From Rickettsiales bacterium (GTDB lineage Bacteria; Pseudomonadota; Alphaproteobacteria; Rickettsiales; JALZUV01): DNA of 9,461 nucleotides. The notes under the pieces are model-generated. The model saw only the letters and a list, made by a program, of their open reading frames with translations. It ran no database searches and was not told the DNA's origin. Positions 1 through 6,875 of the stretch are shown piece by piece (position 1 is the first letter of the stretch; every line of letters begins with the position of its first letter). A program made the translations under genes and the position numbers. The stretch is taken from positions 1 through 9,461 of the forward strand of contig JALZUV010000210.1 in NCBI GenBank assembly GCA_023301245.1, written 5' to 3'.

Positions 1-1251
1 ATGCACCACTGCGCCAATATGCGCATCGTTGGGCAGTTCAATCATGCGGATGGTTTTACCAATCATCGGCGAGCCTTTGATGGCTTCAATCTCCATTACC
101 TCGGCCACGCCATCGTGAATGGCGTGAATACCGCGCACTTTACCACGGCGAATATGTTGCAAGATGGTCGAAACAGTGGTTTCGCGCGGGTTAACGGTAA
201 CATCAATACCTAGATTATCGAGCAGCGGCGTGTAGGAGCTGCTATTGACCAACGTAATAGCGCGTTGTGCGCCCAAACGCTTGGCGAGTAGGGAAGACAG
301 CACATTCACTTTATCGTCATTAGTCACGGCTATCATGGTTTCGACCAAGTTGATATTCGCGTCGGCCAGTACCGATTCAGAAAGGCCGCTACCGTGTAGT
401 ACGGTTACATTGGGCAGTGCAGTGGCGACGTGCGTCGCGCGGTCTTCAAATAGCTCAATCATTTTAATGCGTGTGCCGTTATCTTCGGCTTGCAAACGCT
501 CTGCCACGGTCATACCAATGTTGCCTCCGCCTAAAATTAATACGCGGCGAGCCTCTTTTTCTTCATGACCGAAGAGCGACATGGCTGCGCTGACATCGTC
601 ACTATGAGCGAGGAAAAATACTTCATCGCCCGCTTGTAAAATTCGTTCTTCATGCGGCATGTGGAATTTATTTTTATTCACTAACCCCATTAGGCTCATG
701 CGCATATTCTCGCCAGCGCGTTGCTTTACGATGCGTAGTGGCAGGTTAATAACGGGACAATTGGGCGTACAATGTACCGAAATAAGTTTTAGCAGGCCAT
801 CGACATAAGGCGTCATATCTGTAGCGCCTGGCACATGAAGGCGGCGAATAATAGCTTCTGCCACCTCAATTTCGGGCGAAATAATTACATCAATCGGCAT
901 ATGGTCGAGGCGGTAAAGCTCCTTCCAATGTGGGTCGCGGTAGGATTGATGGCGTAAGCGTGCAATTTTAATCGGAATTTTAAAGAGCGTATGGGCAATT
1001 TGGCAGCATACCATATTGGTTTCATCGGCATTGGTGACGGCGATAAGCATATCAGCCTCTTCACCGCCGGCACGTTGGATAACCTCTGGGTGCGAAGCAT
1101 GGCCGACAATGGCGCTTACATCCATGTGGTCGCCAATGTCGCGCACAAGTTCTTCATTATGATCAATCACGGTGACGTGATTATCTTCCGCTGCTAATTG
1201 CGCGGCAATGGTACTACCCACGGCGCCAGCGCCACATATAATAACTCTCAT
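1..1251 (-). CDS. trkA: Trk system potassium uptake protein TrkA (C-terminus cut by window edge)
   Basis: Cytoplasmic NAD-binding regulatory subunit of Trk-type K+ channels; it gates the TrkH/TrkG pore. The 417 visible residues show the usual duplicated RCK layout. The first Rossmann domain has GAGAVG at residues 7-12 and an acidic residue, D30, at the end of beta-2. A first RCK-C domain lies at about 145-225. The second Rossmann domain has GGGNIG at 241-246 and E266, and the second RCK-C domain begins near 375. TrkA is usually about 458 aa, so roughly 40 residues lie beyond position 1. The ATG at 1251 is chosen because the family begins M-[KR]-[IV]-I-I-C-G-A-G at exactly this point. It follows ntrX by 54 bp on the same strand, the order common in alphaproteobacterial ntrYX-trkA clusters. 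The start codon lies inside a strong hairpin and has only an AGG directly abutting it, so translation initiation may be controlled. Identity is secure; the regulation is inference. Confidence 0.96.
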   Translation of the reverse strand, partial: MRVIICGAGAVGSTIAAQLAAEDNHVTVIDHNEELVRDIGDHMDVSAIVGHASHPEVIQRAGGEEADMLIAVTNADETNMVCCQIAHTLFKIPIKIARLRHQSYRDPHWKELYRLDHMPIDVIISPEIEVAEAIIRRLHVPGATDMTPYVDGLLKLISVHCTPNCPVINLPLRIVKQRAGENMRMSLMGLVNKNKFHMPHEERILQAGDEVFFLAHSDDVSAAMSLFGHEEKEARRVLILGGGNIGMTVAERLQAEDNGTRIKMIELFEDRATHVATALPNVTVLHGSGLSESVLADANINLVETMIAVTNDDKVNVLSSLLAKRLGAQRAITLVNSSSYTPLLDNLGIDVTVNPRETTVSTILQHIRRGKVRGIHAIHDGVAEVMEIEAIKGSPMIGKTIRMIELPNDAHIGAVVH

Positions 1252-1276
1252 CCTGCTAGATTAGCAGGATGAGAGT
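1244..1276 (-). promoter_or_regulatory. Perfect 15-bp hairpin enclosing the trkA start codon
   Basis: Positions 1244-1258 and 1262-1276 are exact reverse complements around a 3-nt loop. In the minus-strand transcript, the stem covers about 7 nt before the trkA ATG through 8 nt into the gene. The start codon and the only nearby purine-rich stretch (AGCAGG) are therefore paired. After the stem the RNA reads UAUUAUAU, only mildly U-rich, so a classic terminator is unlikely but a weak attenuator is possible. Likely roles are translational repression or thermosensing of trkA, or protection of the ntrYX mRNA 3' end. The repeat is directly visible; the function is inferred. Confidence 0.7.
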
Positions 1277-1305
1277 CTTTCACCAGATAATTTGGCTTAT
1301 ATTAG

Positions 1306-2760
1306 CTATGCGCTAGCTGCAATTGGCTCTGCTTTCGATGCAGAATCCTCACTAATGGTCGTATCCGTCGTGTCATTGCCACGGTTATTGCTTAAGCCAA
1401 GTAGCTTCAGCTTACGGTGAAGCGCCGAGCGCTCCATACCCACAAAGTTTGAGGTGCGGCTAATATTGCCACCAAAGCGATTAATTTGCGCCGCTAGATA
1501 TTGGCGTTCAAATAGCTCACGTGCTTCGCGCAATGGCATCGAAAGAATATCGCCACTAATGTCGGAAGTCATCACGGCAGGCGATGACTCAAACAACTCG
1601 CTTGGTAGCGCTTTGCTATCAATCTTATCGCTCTTATCAGTGGGTGACATAATCAGTAGCCACTCCATCATATTACGAAGTTGGCGTACATTGCCCGGCC
1701 ATTCATAGGCTTGCAAAATGGCCATGGCTTCTTCGCTCATTTCGCGTACGGGAAGGCCTGACATTTGACCCGCCTGCACGAGGAAATGTTTGCATAGTGC
1801 AGGAATGTCACTACGGCGTTCTTTTAATGACGGAACTTGCATTGGAACCACATTTAGACGGTAGTAAAGGTCTTCACGTAGGTGACCTTCATCCATAAAT
1901 TCTTTCAATTCGCGGTTACTTGCAGCGAGCACACGAACATCTACATCAACCGAACGATTGCCACCTTTGCGAATAAAAGCGCGATCTTGTAAGGCACGTA
2001 GTAAGCGGCCTTGCGTCTCAAACGGTAGGTCAGTGACTTCGTCAATAAAGAGCGTGCCACCGTGAGCTTTTTCGAAAAGACCAAGCTTCTTCGCGCCGCC
2101 GTTAGGGTTGCTATCTTCAATGCCGAATAGTTCTCCTTCAACACGGTCAGCCGTTAAGCCTGCTGCGTTTAATGTAACGAAAGGACCTTCTGCGCGTTCA
2201 GAATCTTGATGGATTAAGCGTGCCACCATCTCTTTACCCGCACCTGCGCCACCCGTTAAAAGTACACGGCTTTGCGTTGGAGCGACTTTTGAAATCATTG
2301 ATTTAAGCGAGGTAACCGCTTGAGAATCGCCAATTAAATTATATTCCTGCGTACCGCGTGTGCGTAGCTCGTCATTTTCGCCGATAAGTTTCGCATGCTC
2401 AATGGCGCGTGCCACGGTTAGCAAAAGTGTCTCTTCTTTAAATGGTTTTTCGATAAAGTCGTAAGCGCCAAGACGAATTGAAGTGACCGCCGTTTCGACA
2501 TTACCATGACCGGAAATCATCAAAACAGGTAGGTTCGGATATTTGCTTTTCACTAATTCTAGAATGCCGAGGCCGTCTAGTTCAGAGCCTTGTAGCCATA
2601 TATCTAATAGCAATAATGTTGGCACACGTTCGGCAATTGCCTTTAGTGCTGTGTCGCTGTTCGCCGCAGTACGCGTCGAATAGCCGCCATCATCTAAAAT
2701 ATCAGATACCAGTTCACGAATGTCAGTTTCATCGTCAACAATAAGGATATCGTTACTCAT
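1306..2760 (-). CDS. ntrX: Nitrogen-regulation response regulator NtrX
   Basis: DNA-binding response regulator partnered with NtrY; 484 aa, slightly longer than the usual 450-470. An N-terminal receiver domain (about 4-118) has the acidic pair D9/D10, phospho-acceptor D53, S83 and K105. A central AAA+ domain (about 140-370) has Walker A GGAGAGKE at 170-177 with K176, Walker B TLFIDE ending D240-E241, a sensor ASN at 280-282, and arginines R295 and R301 in the LREDLYYRLN segment. A Fis-type helix-turn-helix lies at about 422-456, followed by a Ser/Thr/Ala/Glu-rich tail of 28 residues that is probably disordered. The GAFTGA loop that contacts sigma-54 is missing: residues 213-227 read GIEDSNPNGGAKKLG instead. 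This fits alphaproteobacterial NtrX, so it probably does not act as a classical sigma-54 activator. The start is supported by GGGGAG six bases upstream. It lies 69 bp after ntrY in the same operon. Confidence 0.95.
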   Translation of the reverse strand: MSNDILIVDDETDIRELVSDILDDGGYSTRTAANSDTALKAIAERVPTLLLLDIWLQGSELDGLGILELVKSKYPNLPVLMISGHGNVETAVTSIRLGAYDFIEKPFKEETLLLTVARAIEHAKLIGENDELRTRGTQEYNLIGDSQAVTSLKSMISKVAPTQSRVLLTGGAGAGKEMVARLIHQDSERAEGPFVTLNAAGLTADRVEGELFGIEDSNPNGGAKKLGLFEKAHGGTLFIDEVTDLPFETQGRLLRALQDRAFIRKGGNRSVDVDVRVLAASNRELKEFMDEGHLREDLYYRLNVVPMQVPSLKERRSDIPALCKHFLVQAGQMSGLPVREMSEEAMAILQAYEWPGNVRQLRNMMEWLLIMSPTDKSDKIDSKALPSELFESSPAVMTSDISGDILSMPLREARELFERQYLAAQINRFGGNISRTSNFVGMERSALHRKLKLLGLSNNRGNDTTDTTISEDSASKAEPIAASA

Positions 2761-2808
2761 GGTAATCTCCCCAGAAATTTATTTTTATTATTCTTATGCC
2801 ACTTTTTG

Positions 2809-2840
2809 ATGTGACTTATTAAGATCATCTTACGTCACAT
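2809..2840 (-). promoter_or_regulatory. Hairpin spanning the ntrY stop codon in the ntrY-ntrX junction
   Basis: Outer arms ATGTGAC (2809-2815) and GTCACAT (2834-2840) are exact complements. Inside them lies a second dyad, TAAGAT-C-ATCTTA (2820-2832). In the transcript this folds as a stem of about 12 bp with a 1/4-nt asymmetric internal loop and a 3-nt apex. The ntrY TAA is inside the stem. No U-tract follows, so a terminator is unlikely. It could be a processing or stability element setting ntrY:ntrX ratios, or a protein-binding dyad. The structure is seen; the role is inferred. Confidence 0.5.
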
Positions 2841-5040
2841 TTTTGCCACCATCAACCGTAAATGTCAGAATAACTTCCGCCCCTCCATTTTCACGATTAT
2901 TTAGCACCATTTCGGCGCCGTGATCTTCCATAATTTTCTTCACGATGGCGAGGCCAAGGCCAGAGCCTTTTTCTTTTGAGGTAATATAAGGCTCCATAAT
3001 ACGCTCTAATAAATTAGGTTGGAAACCTGGGCCATTATCAATCACCTCGACAATTAATTGTGAGGAGCTATCGCCTGAAATTGTCACATGAATTTCAGGG
3101 CGAACGGTGCGAGTCGTGCCGTCGTCATGTTCGGCTTGTTTCTTATCGGCTTCTTCGATGGCCTCGGCGGCATTTTTCAGCAAGTTAGTGAAGGCGCGGG
3201 TGATTTGGCGTTCATCGGCGGGCATGTTGGTGTTTTTAGCGGTGCATTTCATGCGGTAGCCAATGCTCGGATGCGCCGTTTTTTCTGAAAAGATAACTTT
3301 CTTAATCATGGTTTCTAAATTTTCAGCTTCAAGCACAGGGTCGGGCATGCGGGCGAAGTTTGCGAATTCTTCTACCATACGGCCAATGTCGGCAACGTGG
3401 CGAATAATCGTATCCGTATAGCGCTGGTAGGAGGCTAAATCTTCTTTAATTTGCGGGCTGTATTTGCGACGTAAGCGCTCGGCAGAAAGTTGGATAGGGG
3501 TGAGTGGGTTTTTAATTTCATGCGCGACACGGCGTGCTACATCGGCCCATGCTGCGTTGCGCTGTGCGACCACCAGTGCCGACATATCATCGAAAGTTAG
3601 GATATAGCCTTGCAATTTATCGTCGGCCATTTCGGCGGTCAGGTGAAGCAGTAAATGGCGTGCCACCCCTTCGCGTTCGATGCGTAATTGTTTTGTGAGG
3701 ATTTCAGTGGGGCGGTTTTCAAGTTCAGTAAAATAGCCTTTTAGTTCGGCAAAGACGCTAAAGATGCTGTCTTTTTCCATCTTCAAGTCGCGGTTGCGGC
3801 AGAGGATTTCTGCGGCGGCTTCATTATGTAGGGTAATGTTCTTATGTTTATCGACTGCGACTACTCCCGCCGAGATACCTGCAAGCACCGCTTCGGAGAA
3901 GCGCCGGCTGCCATCCACTTCGCGTTCGGCATCTTCTAGCTGGCCATGTTTGCGTTCTAGCTCGCCTGTCATGCCATTAAAGGCGCGTATGAGGGTGGAA
4001 ATTTCATCTTCACGCGCGCTGATGGGTACTTTGACCATATAGTCGCCATCACGCACACGCTCCGCTGCACGAATAAGGCGGGCAATGGGGATAATTAAAC
4101 GTGCGGCAAACTGCATTCCATACCAAACAGAAAGCAGTAATAGCGATAGTACCAGCAGCCCAAAAATAACTGAAAATTGATATTGCAGGTGCGATACTTG
4201 CCCTTTTAAGCGCTGATATTCAGCAACCGAGCCTGTCGCATTATCGACATAGCCTAGCACGCGTTCATCTAGCAAGCGGCCAACGAGCAGGTAAGTATCC
4301 GCGATGGAGGAGAGTTTGATGAGCGCACGTAGGCGGTCATTATCTTCAATCCATGTAATGGCTTCGCCTTGGTTGGCAAGCATGCGTTTATCATCGCCGA
4401 TACGTTCAAAGGTGAGGGCGAAGCTTAATGAAGTTTGGGCGATGATGCGGTTATTTTGAATAATCATGCCCTCGCTTAGCGAGCGCAGCTCGGCTTGGCG
4501 GTTGAGAACTTTAGCGAGCAGGGTAGGGTTCGCGCCCACTACGCGTAATAGCTGGCGGTCGAGGTCGTTTGCGAGGCCAATGGCATCGCTACGAATAATG
4601 GTTTTATGTTCACGCAAATAAGATTCTGCGACATTGACTGATTCTTCAAGCGCGGTGCTAACACGCTCGTTAAACCAGCTCTGAATACCAAGGTGGAATA
4701 GTAAAATCGCGAAAAGTGCCACTACCAGCGCAGGTAAAATGGTGAGTGCTGAAAACATAATCAGAATGCGGCGCTGTAATTTGGCGGTTCCTGCGCTGTT
4801 CTTTACGGCACGCCAAAGGCTGAGCACACGATGCACTACAAGAATGAGCAAGAAGGAAAGGAATAGCAGGTTCCCCATAATTAGGCGGATAACGGCCTGT
4901 GGGTCGGGCCCCAGTGGGTTATCGCTACTGGTAATGGTGTAAAAGGTGGCAATGGCCGACCCTAAAGCGGCCATGGTCAATAACCACGTAAGTAATCGCG
5001 CAGTGGGGGGAATGATTGAATGGTTCGGTTGCTTAGGCAT
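2830..5040 (-). CDS. ntrY: Sensor histidine kinase NtrY
   Basis: Integral inner-membrane kinase that phosphorylates NtrX; 736 aa, normal for the family. Three hydrophobic segments (about 14-36, 48-75, 92-118) precede an extracytoplasmic region (about 120-287). A fourth transmembrane segment (288-312) leads into a HAMP linker (about 313-365). A PAS domain follows (about 380-490). The dimerisation/phosphoacceptor domain carries H507 in AHEIKNPLTP. The ATPase domain has N-box N619/N623, G1 DNGPG at 668-672 and G2 GSGLGLA at 692-698. All kinase motifs are intact. Residues about 631-648 form a charged insertion after the N-box. It lies 87 bp after rpmB and 69 bp before ntrX. The ATG at 5040 has no recognisable Shine-Dalgarno sequence (it is preceded by ATTAACAG). 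No better in-frame start exists that keeps the first transmembrane helix. The nitrogen-sensing ntrBC pair often found upstream in relatives is absent here. Confidence 0.95.
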   Translation of the reverse strand: MPKQPNHSIIPPTARLLTWLLTMAALGSAIATFYTITSSDNPLGPDPQAVIRLIMGNLLFLSFLLILVVHRVLSLWRAVKNSAGTAKLQRRILIMFSALTILPALVVALFAILLFHLGIQSWFNERVSTALEESVNVAESYLREHKTIIRSDAIGLANDLDRQLLRVVGANPTLLAKVLNRQAELRSLSEGMIIQNNRIIAQTSLSFALTFERIGDDKRMLANQGEAITWIEDNDRLRALIKLSSIADTYLLVGRLLDERVLGYVDNATGSVAEYQRLKGQVSHLQYQFSVIFGLLVLSLLLLSVWYGMQFAARLIIPIARLIRAAERVRDGDYMVKVPISAREDEISTLIRAFNGMTGELERKHGQLEDAEREVDGSRRFSEAVLAGISAGVVAVDKHKNITLHNEAAAEILCRNRDLKMEKDSIFSVFAELKGYFTELENRPTEILTKQLRIEREGVARHLLLHLTAEMADDKLQGYILTFDDMSALVVAQRNAAWADVARRVAHEIKNPLTPIQLSAERLRRKYSPQIKEDLASYQRYTDTIIRHVADIGRMVEEFANFARMPDPVLEAENLETMIKKVIFSEKTAHPSIGYRMKCTAKNTNMPADERQITRAFTNLLKNAAEAIEEADKKQAEHDDGTTRTVRPEIHVTISGDSSSQLIVEVIDNGPGFQPNLLERIMEPYITSKEKGSGLGLAIVKKIMEDHGAEMVLNNRENGGAEVILTFTVDGGKNVT

Positions 5041-5111
5041 CTGTTAATACGATAGCGGCAAAAGAAAGTTAATCCAGCGCAATAAGATGCACATGGCAAT
5101 TCATCTAATAT

Positions 5112-5149
5112 TTAAAAAATAAAGGTGCTATGCAGCCGCTTCGGTAGCA
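5112..5149 (-). terminator. Possible intrinsic terminator overlapping the rpmB 3' end
   Basis: In the minus-strand transcript TGCTA pairs with TAGCA, and the inner CCG pairs with CGG around an AAG loop. A 5-nt bulge interrupts the stem (arms at 5126-5130 and 5145-5149, inner 5136-5144). It is followed directly by CCTTTATTTTTT, a U-rich tail. The stem includes the rpmB stop codon. The bulge makes it weak, so it may be only a partial terminator between rpmB and ntrY. If it works, ntrYX would need its own promoter within 5041-5111, where I find no convincing one. Confidence 0.4.
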
Positions 5150-5427
5150 GCAACGGCTTTTTTGATGCGGCGTTTTAGCTTTTTCGCTTCGTCAGTCAAC
5201 TTGAGGTTTGACGTGGTAAGCAGGTAGCTATCAAGGCCGCCATTATGTTCAACCGTACGAACGGTAGAAGCAGTAACTTTAAGGCTAACCGATTGGTTTA
5301 GCGCATCAGAGCGAAGGCTCACATTTTGTACGTTCGGCAAGAAGCGACGACGCGTTTTGCGATGTGAATGCGAAACATTGTTTCCGCTTTGTGGACCTTT
5401 ACCGGTCAATGTGCAACGTCTAGCCAT
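5128..5427 (-). CDS. rpmB: 50S ribosomal protein L28
   Basis: Structural protein of the large ribosomal subunit; 99 aa, a length usual for Alphaproteobacteria (enteric L28 is about 78 aa). The diagnostic N-terminus MARRCTLTGKGPQSGNNVSH (1-20) is followed by SHRKTRRRFLPNVQ (21-34), the basic rRNA-binding segment. A lysine/arginine-rich stretch (82-90) and an Ala-rich tail follow. Only one cysteine (C5) is present, so this is the zinc-free form. The open frame continues upstream to 5481, but the start at 5427 is chosen because it gives the conserved MARRC beginning. It is also preceded by AGAGGA at an ideal spacing of four bases. It is the first gene of the minus-strand run rpmB-ntrY-ntrX-trkA and is divergent from folC. 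A sigma-70-like promoter sits immediately upstream. Confidence 0.97.
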   Translation of the reverse strand: MARRCTLTGKGPQSGNNVSHSHRKTRRRFLPNVQNVSLRSDALNQSVSLKVTASTVRTVEHNGGLDSYLLTTSNLKLTDEAKKLKRRIKKAVAATEAAA

Positions 5428-5451
5428 AGTATCCTCTTTGTTTGGAGCGCG

Positions 5452-5481
5452 ATAATTAAGGAAAAATAGGGCATACGTCAA
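5452..5481 (-). promoter_or_regulatory. Predicted sigma-70-type promoter of rpmB
   Basis: On the minus strand TTGACG (5476-5481, 5 of 6 to the -35 consensus) is separated by 18 bp from AATTAT (5452-5457, 4 of 6 to the -10). Transcription would start near 5445, giving a leader of about 18 nt that contains the AGAGGA ribosome-binding site. The -35 is good and the -10 is moderate. Confidence 0.5.
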
Positions 5482-5547
5482 GGGTTTTTATGGGTGGAAT
5501 GTAGAATGAGGTTTGTGGTATGTGGGTAGTCCAAATTACATCCCACA
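5481..5547 (+). other. folC leader: 50-nt stretch without C plus a TGTGGG/CCCACA dyad
   Basis: Positions 5481-5530 on the plus strand contain no C at all and several GG/GGG runs. A 6-bp inverted repeat, TGTGGG (5521-5526) with CCCACA (5542-5547), lies 20 bp before the folC ATG, with a 15-nt spacer. I see no convincing folC promoter. TTGTGG (5514-5519) with TTACAT 17 bp downstream is the best but poor. The stretch could be a leader hairpin, a two-tier G-quadruplex former, or chance. Confidence 0.3.
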
Positions 5548-5567
5548 AAATATAGAGTAGATTTCCT

Positions 5568-6836
5568 ATGCCTTACGAAATTCAAATGCCGCATTGGCCC
5601 CCTGCAAATTGGGCTGAATTACCTGATGATGAGGCGAAGGAACGTATGGCGACCCTGCTTGAGGGGGTAGGTAACCCGCAGAACCATTTGCCGCCTGTAG
5701 TGCATGTGGCAGGCACTAATGGCAAGGGTTCAACCATTGCTTTCTTACGTGCGATGATAGAAGCGGCGGGCTATACGGTGCATGCTTATACCTCGCCACA
5801 TATTCAAAATTTTGCCGAACGTATTACGATTGCGGGCAAACCCGTGGAAGAAAAGCAACTGAATTTGGCGCTAGAGGCTTGTCGTTCTGCCAATGAAGAG
5901 CGTCCGATTCGTTTTTTTGAAGGCACGACAGCGGCGGCTTTTTTGCTATTCAGCCAAACTCCTGCTGATGTTTTGCTATTAGAAACGGGAATGGGTGGCC
6001 AAGATGACCCGACCAATGTGCTGGAGAAGGTTCGCCTGTCTATTATCACCAGTATTTCGGAAGACCATATGGAGTATCTCGGCGATACGATTGAGAAAAT
6101 TACCTCGCATAAGGCGGGCATTATTAAAGATGAATGCCCCGTGGTATTTGGTTTTCAGTCCCCTAATGTGATGGAGCTGCTGGAAAAATCAGCGGATATT
6201 CATAAATCGGCGGCACTTATTTATGGCAAACATTGGGCGGTACAAAAATCGGCTGATGGGTTTGTTTATGCGGATGGTCACGGGCAAATTGATTTGCCAG
6301 AGCCTGCGTTAAAGGGGCCGCATCAATTATTAAATGCTGGTACGGCAGTGGCCGCGCTTTCATTGCTTGATGAGTTTGATATTTTAGGCGACCATATTGC
6401 GGCAGGTTTAAAATGGGTGCAATGGTCGGGCAGGTTAGAGCAAATAACTTCCGTCAAACTGCCTAAAGACTGGGAGCTATGGCTAGATGGTGGGCATAAT
6501 ATGGCCGCTGGCCACATGCTAGCCGTGATGGCCGAAGAAGAATGGTCGGATAAGCCCCTTTATATTATTTTTGGCACGACGCGTGGCAAGCAAGTGGTCT
6601 CCATGTTGCAGCCACTGGCGCAAATTGCGGAAGAGATAATTGCGGTGCCTGTAACGGCGGAGCCTAAGTGCTATACGCCGCTCGAAATTCTTGATCAAAC
6701 GGATGATGCTGGCCTATCGCTCATGCAAGCCGAATCGGTTGAGCAGGCGATTGCAGAGGCGGTTGCCATGTCGGGCGATGTGCCTGCACGCATCTTAGTG
6801 TTCGGCTCGCTCTACCTACGTTTAGAAGTGGCATAG
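5568..6836 (+). CDS. folC: Bifunctional folylpolyglutamate synthase / dihydrofolate synthase
   Basis: Cytoplasmic ATP-dependent Mur-ligase-family enzyme. It adds glutamate to dihydropteroate to make dihydrofolate and then extends folate polyglutamate tails. The 422 aa length is typical. The P-loop HVAGTNGKGST spans 46-56 (K53). The SPHIQNFAERI segment at 76-86 matches the family SPHL..F.ERI. ETGMGG at 139-144 supplies the Mg-binding E139. SISEDH at 162-167 holds H167. HKAGI at 181-185 includes the lysine (K182) expected to be carbamylated. LKGPHQLLNA (248-257), WSGRLE (286-291) and LDGGHN (306-311) mark the end of the central and start of the C-terminal domains. Two family positions differ: GGQDDPTN replaces the common GGRLDATN, and GGHN replaces GAHN. 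The start has only a weak GAG about 10 nt upstream. It stands alone on the plus strand, without the accD partner often found beside folC. Confidence 0.93.
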   Translation: MPYEIQMPHWPPANWAELPDDEAKERMATLLEGVGNPQNHLPPVVHVAGTNGKGSTIAFLRAMIEAAGYTVHAYTSPHIQNFAERITIAGKPVEEKQLNLALEACRSANEERPIRFFEGTTAAAFLLFSQTPADVLLLETGMGGQDDPTNVLEKVRLSIITSISEDHMEYLGDTIEKITSHKAGIIKDECPVVFGFQSPNVMELLEKSADIHKSAALIYGKHWAVQKSADGFVYADGHGQIDLPEPALKGPHQLLNAGTAVAALSLLDEFDILGDHIAAGLKWVQWSGRLEQITSVKLPKDWELWLDGGHNMAAGHMLAVMAEEEWSDKPLYIIFGTTRGKQVVSMLQPLAQIAEEIIAVPVTAEPKCYTPLEILDQTDDAGLSLMQAESVEQAIAEAVAMSGDVPARILVFGSLYLRLEVA

Positions 6837-6875
6837 TCTGAAACCACGTTACGCCTTCAGCTAGTATATGGTCTT

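Noticed and set aside
1..568. Plus-strand open frames opposite trkA
   Set aside because: They are antisense shadows of a well-conserved TrkA frame and have no ribosome-binding sites or recognisable domains.
5428..5481. N-terminal extension of the L28 frame to 5481
   Set aside because: The added 18 residues match nothing in L28 and would cover the predicted promoter; MARRC with a good AGAGGA site is the family start.
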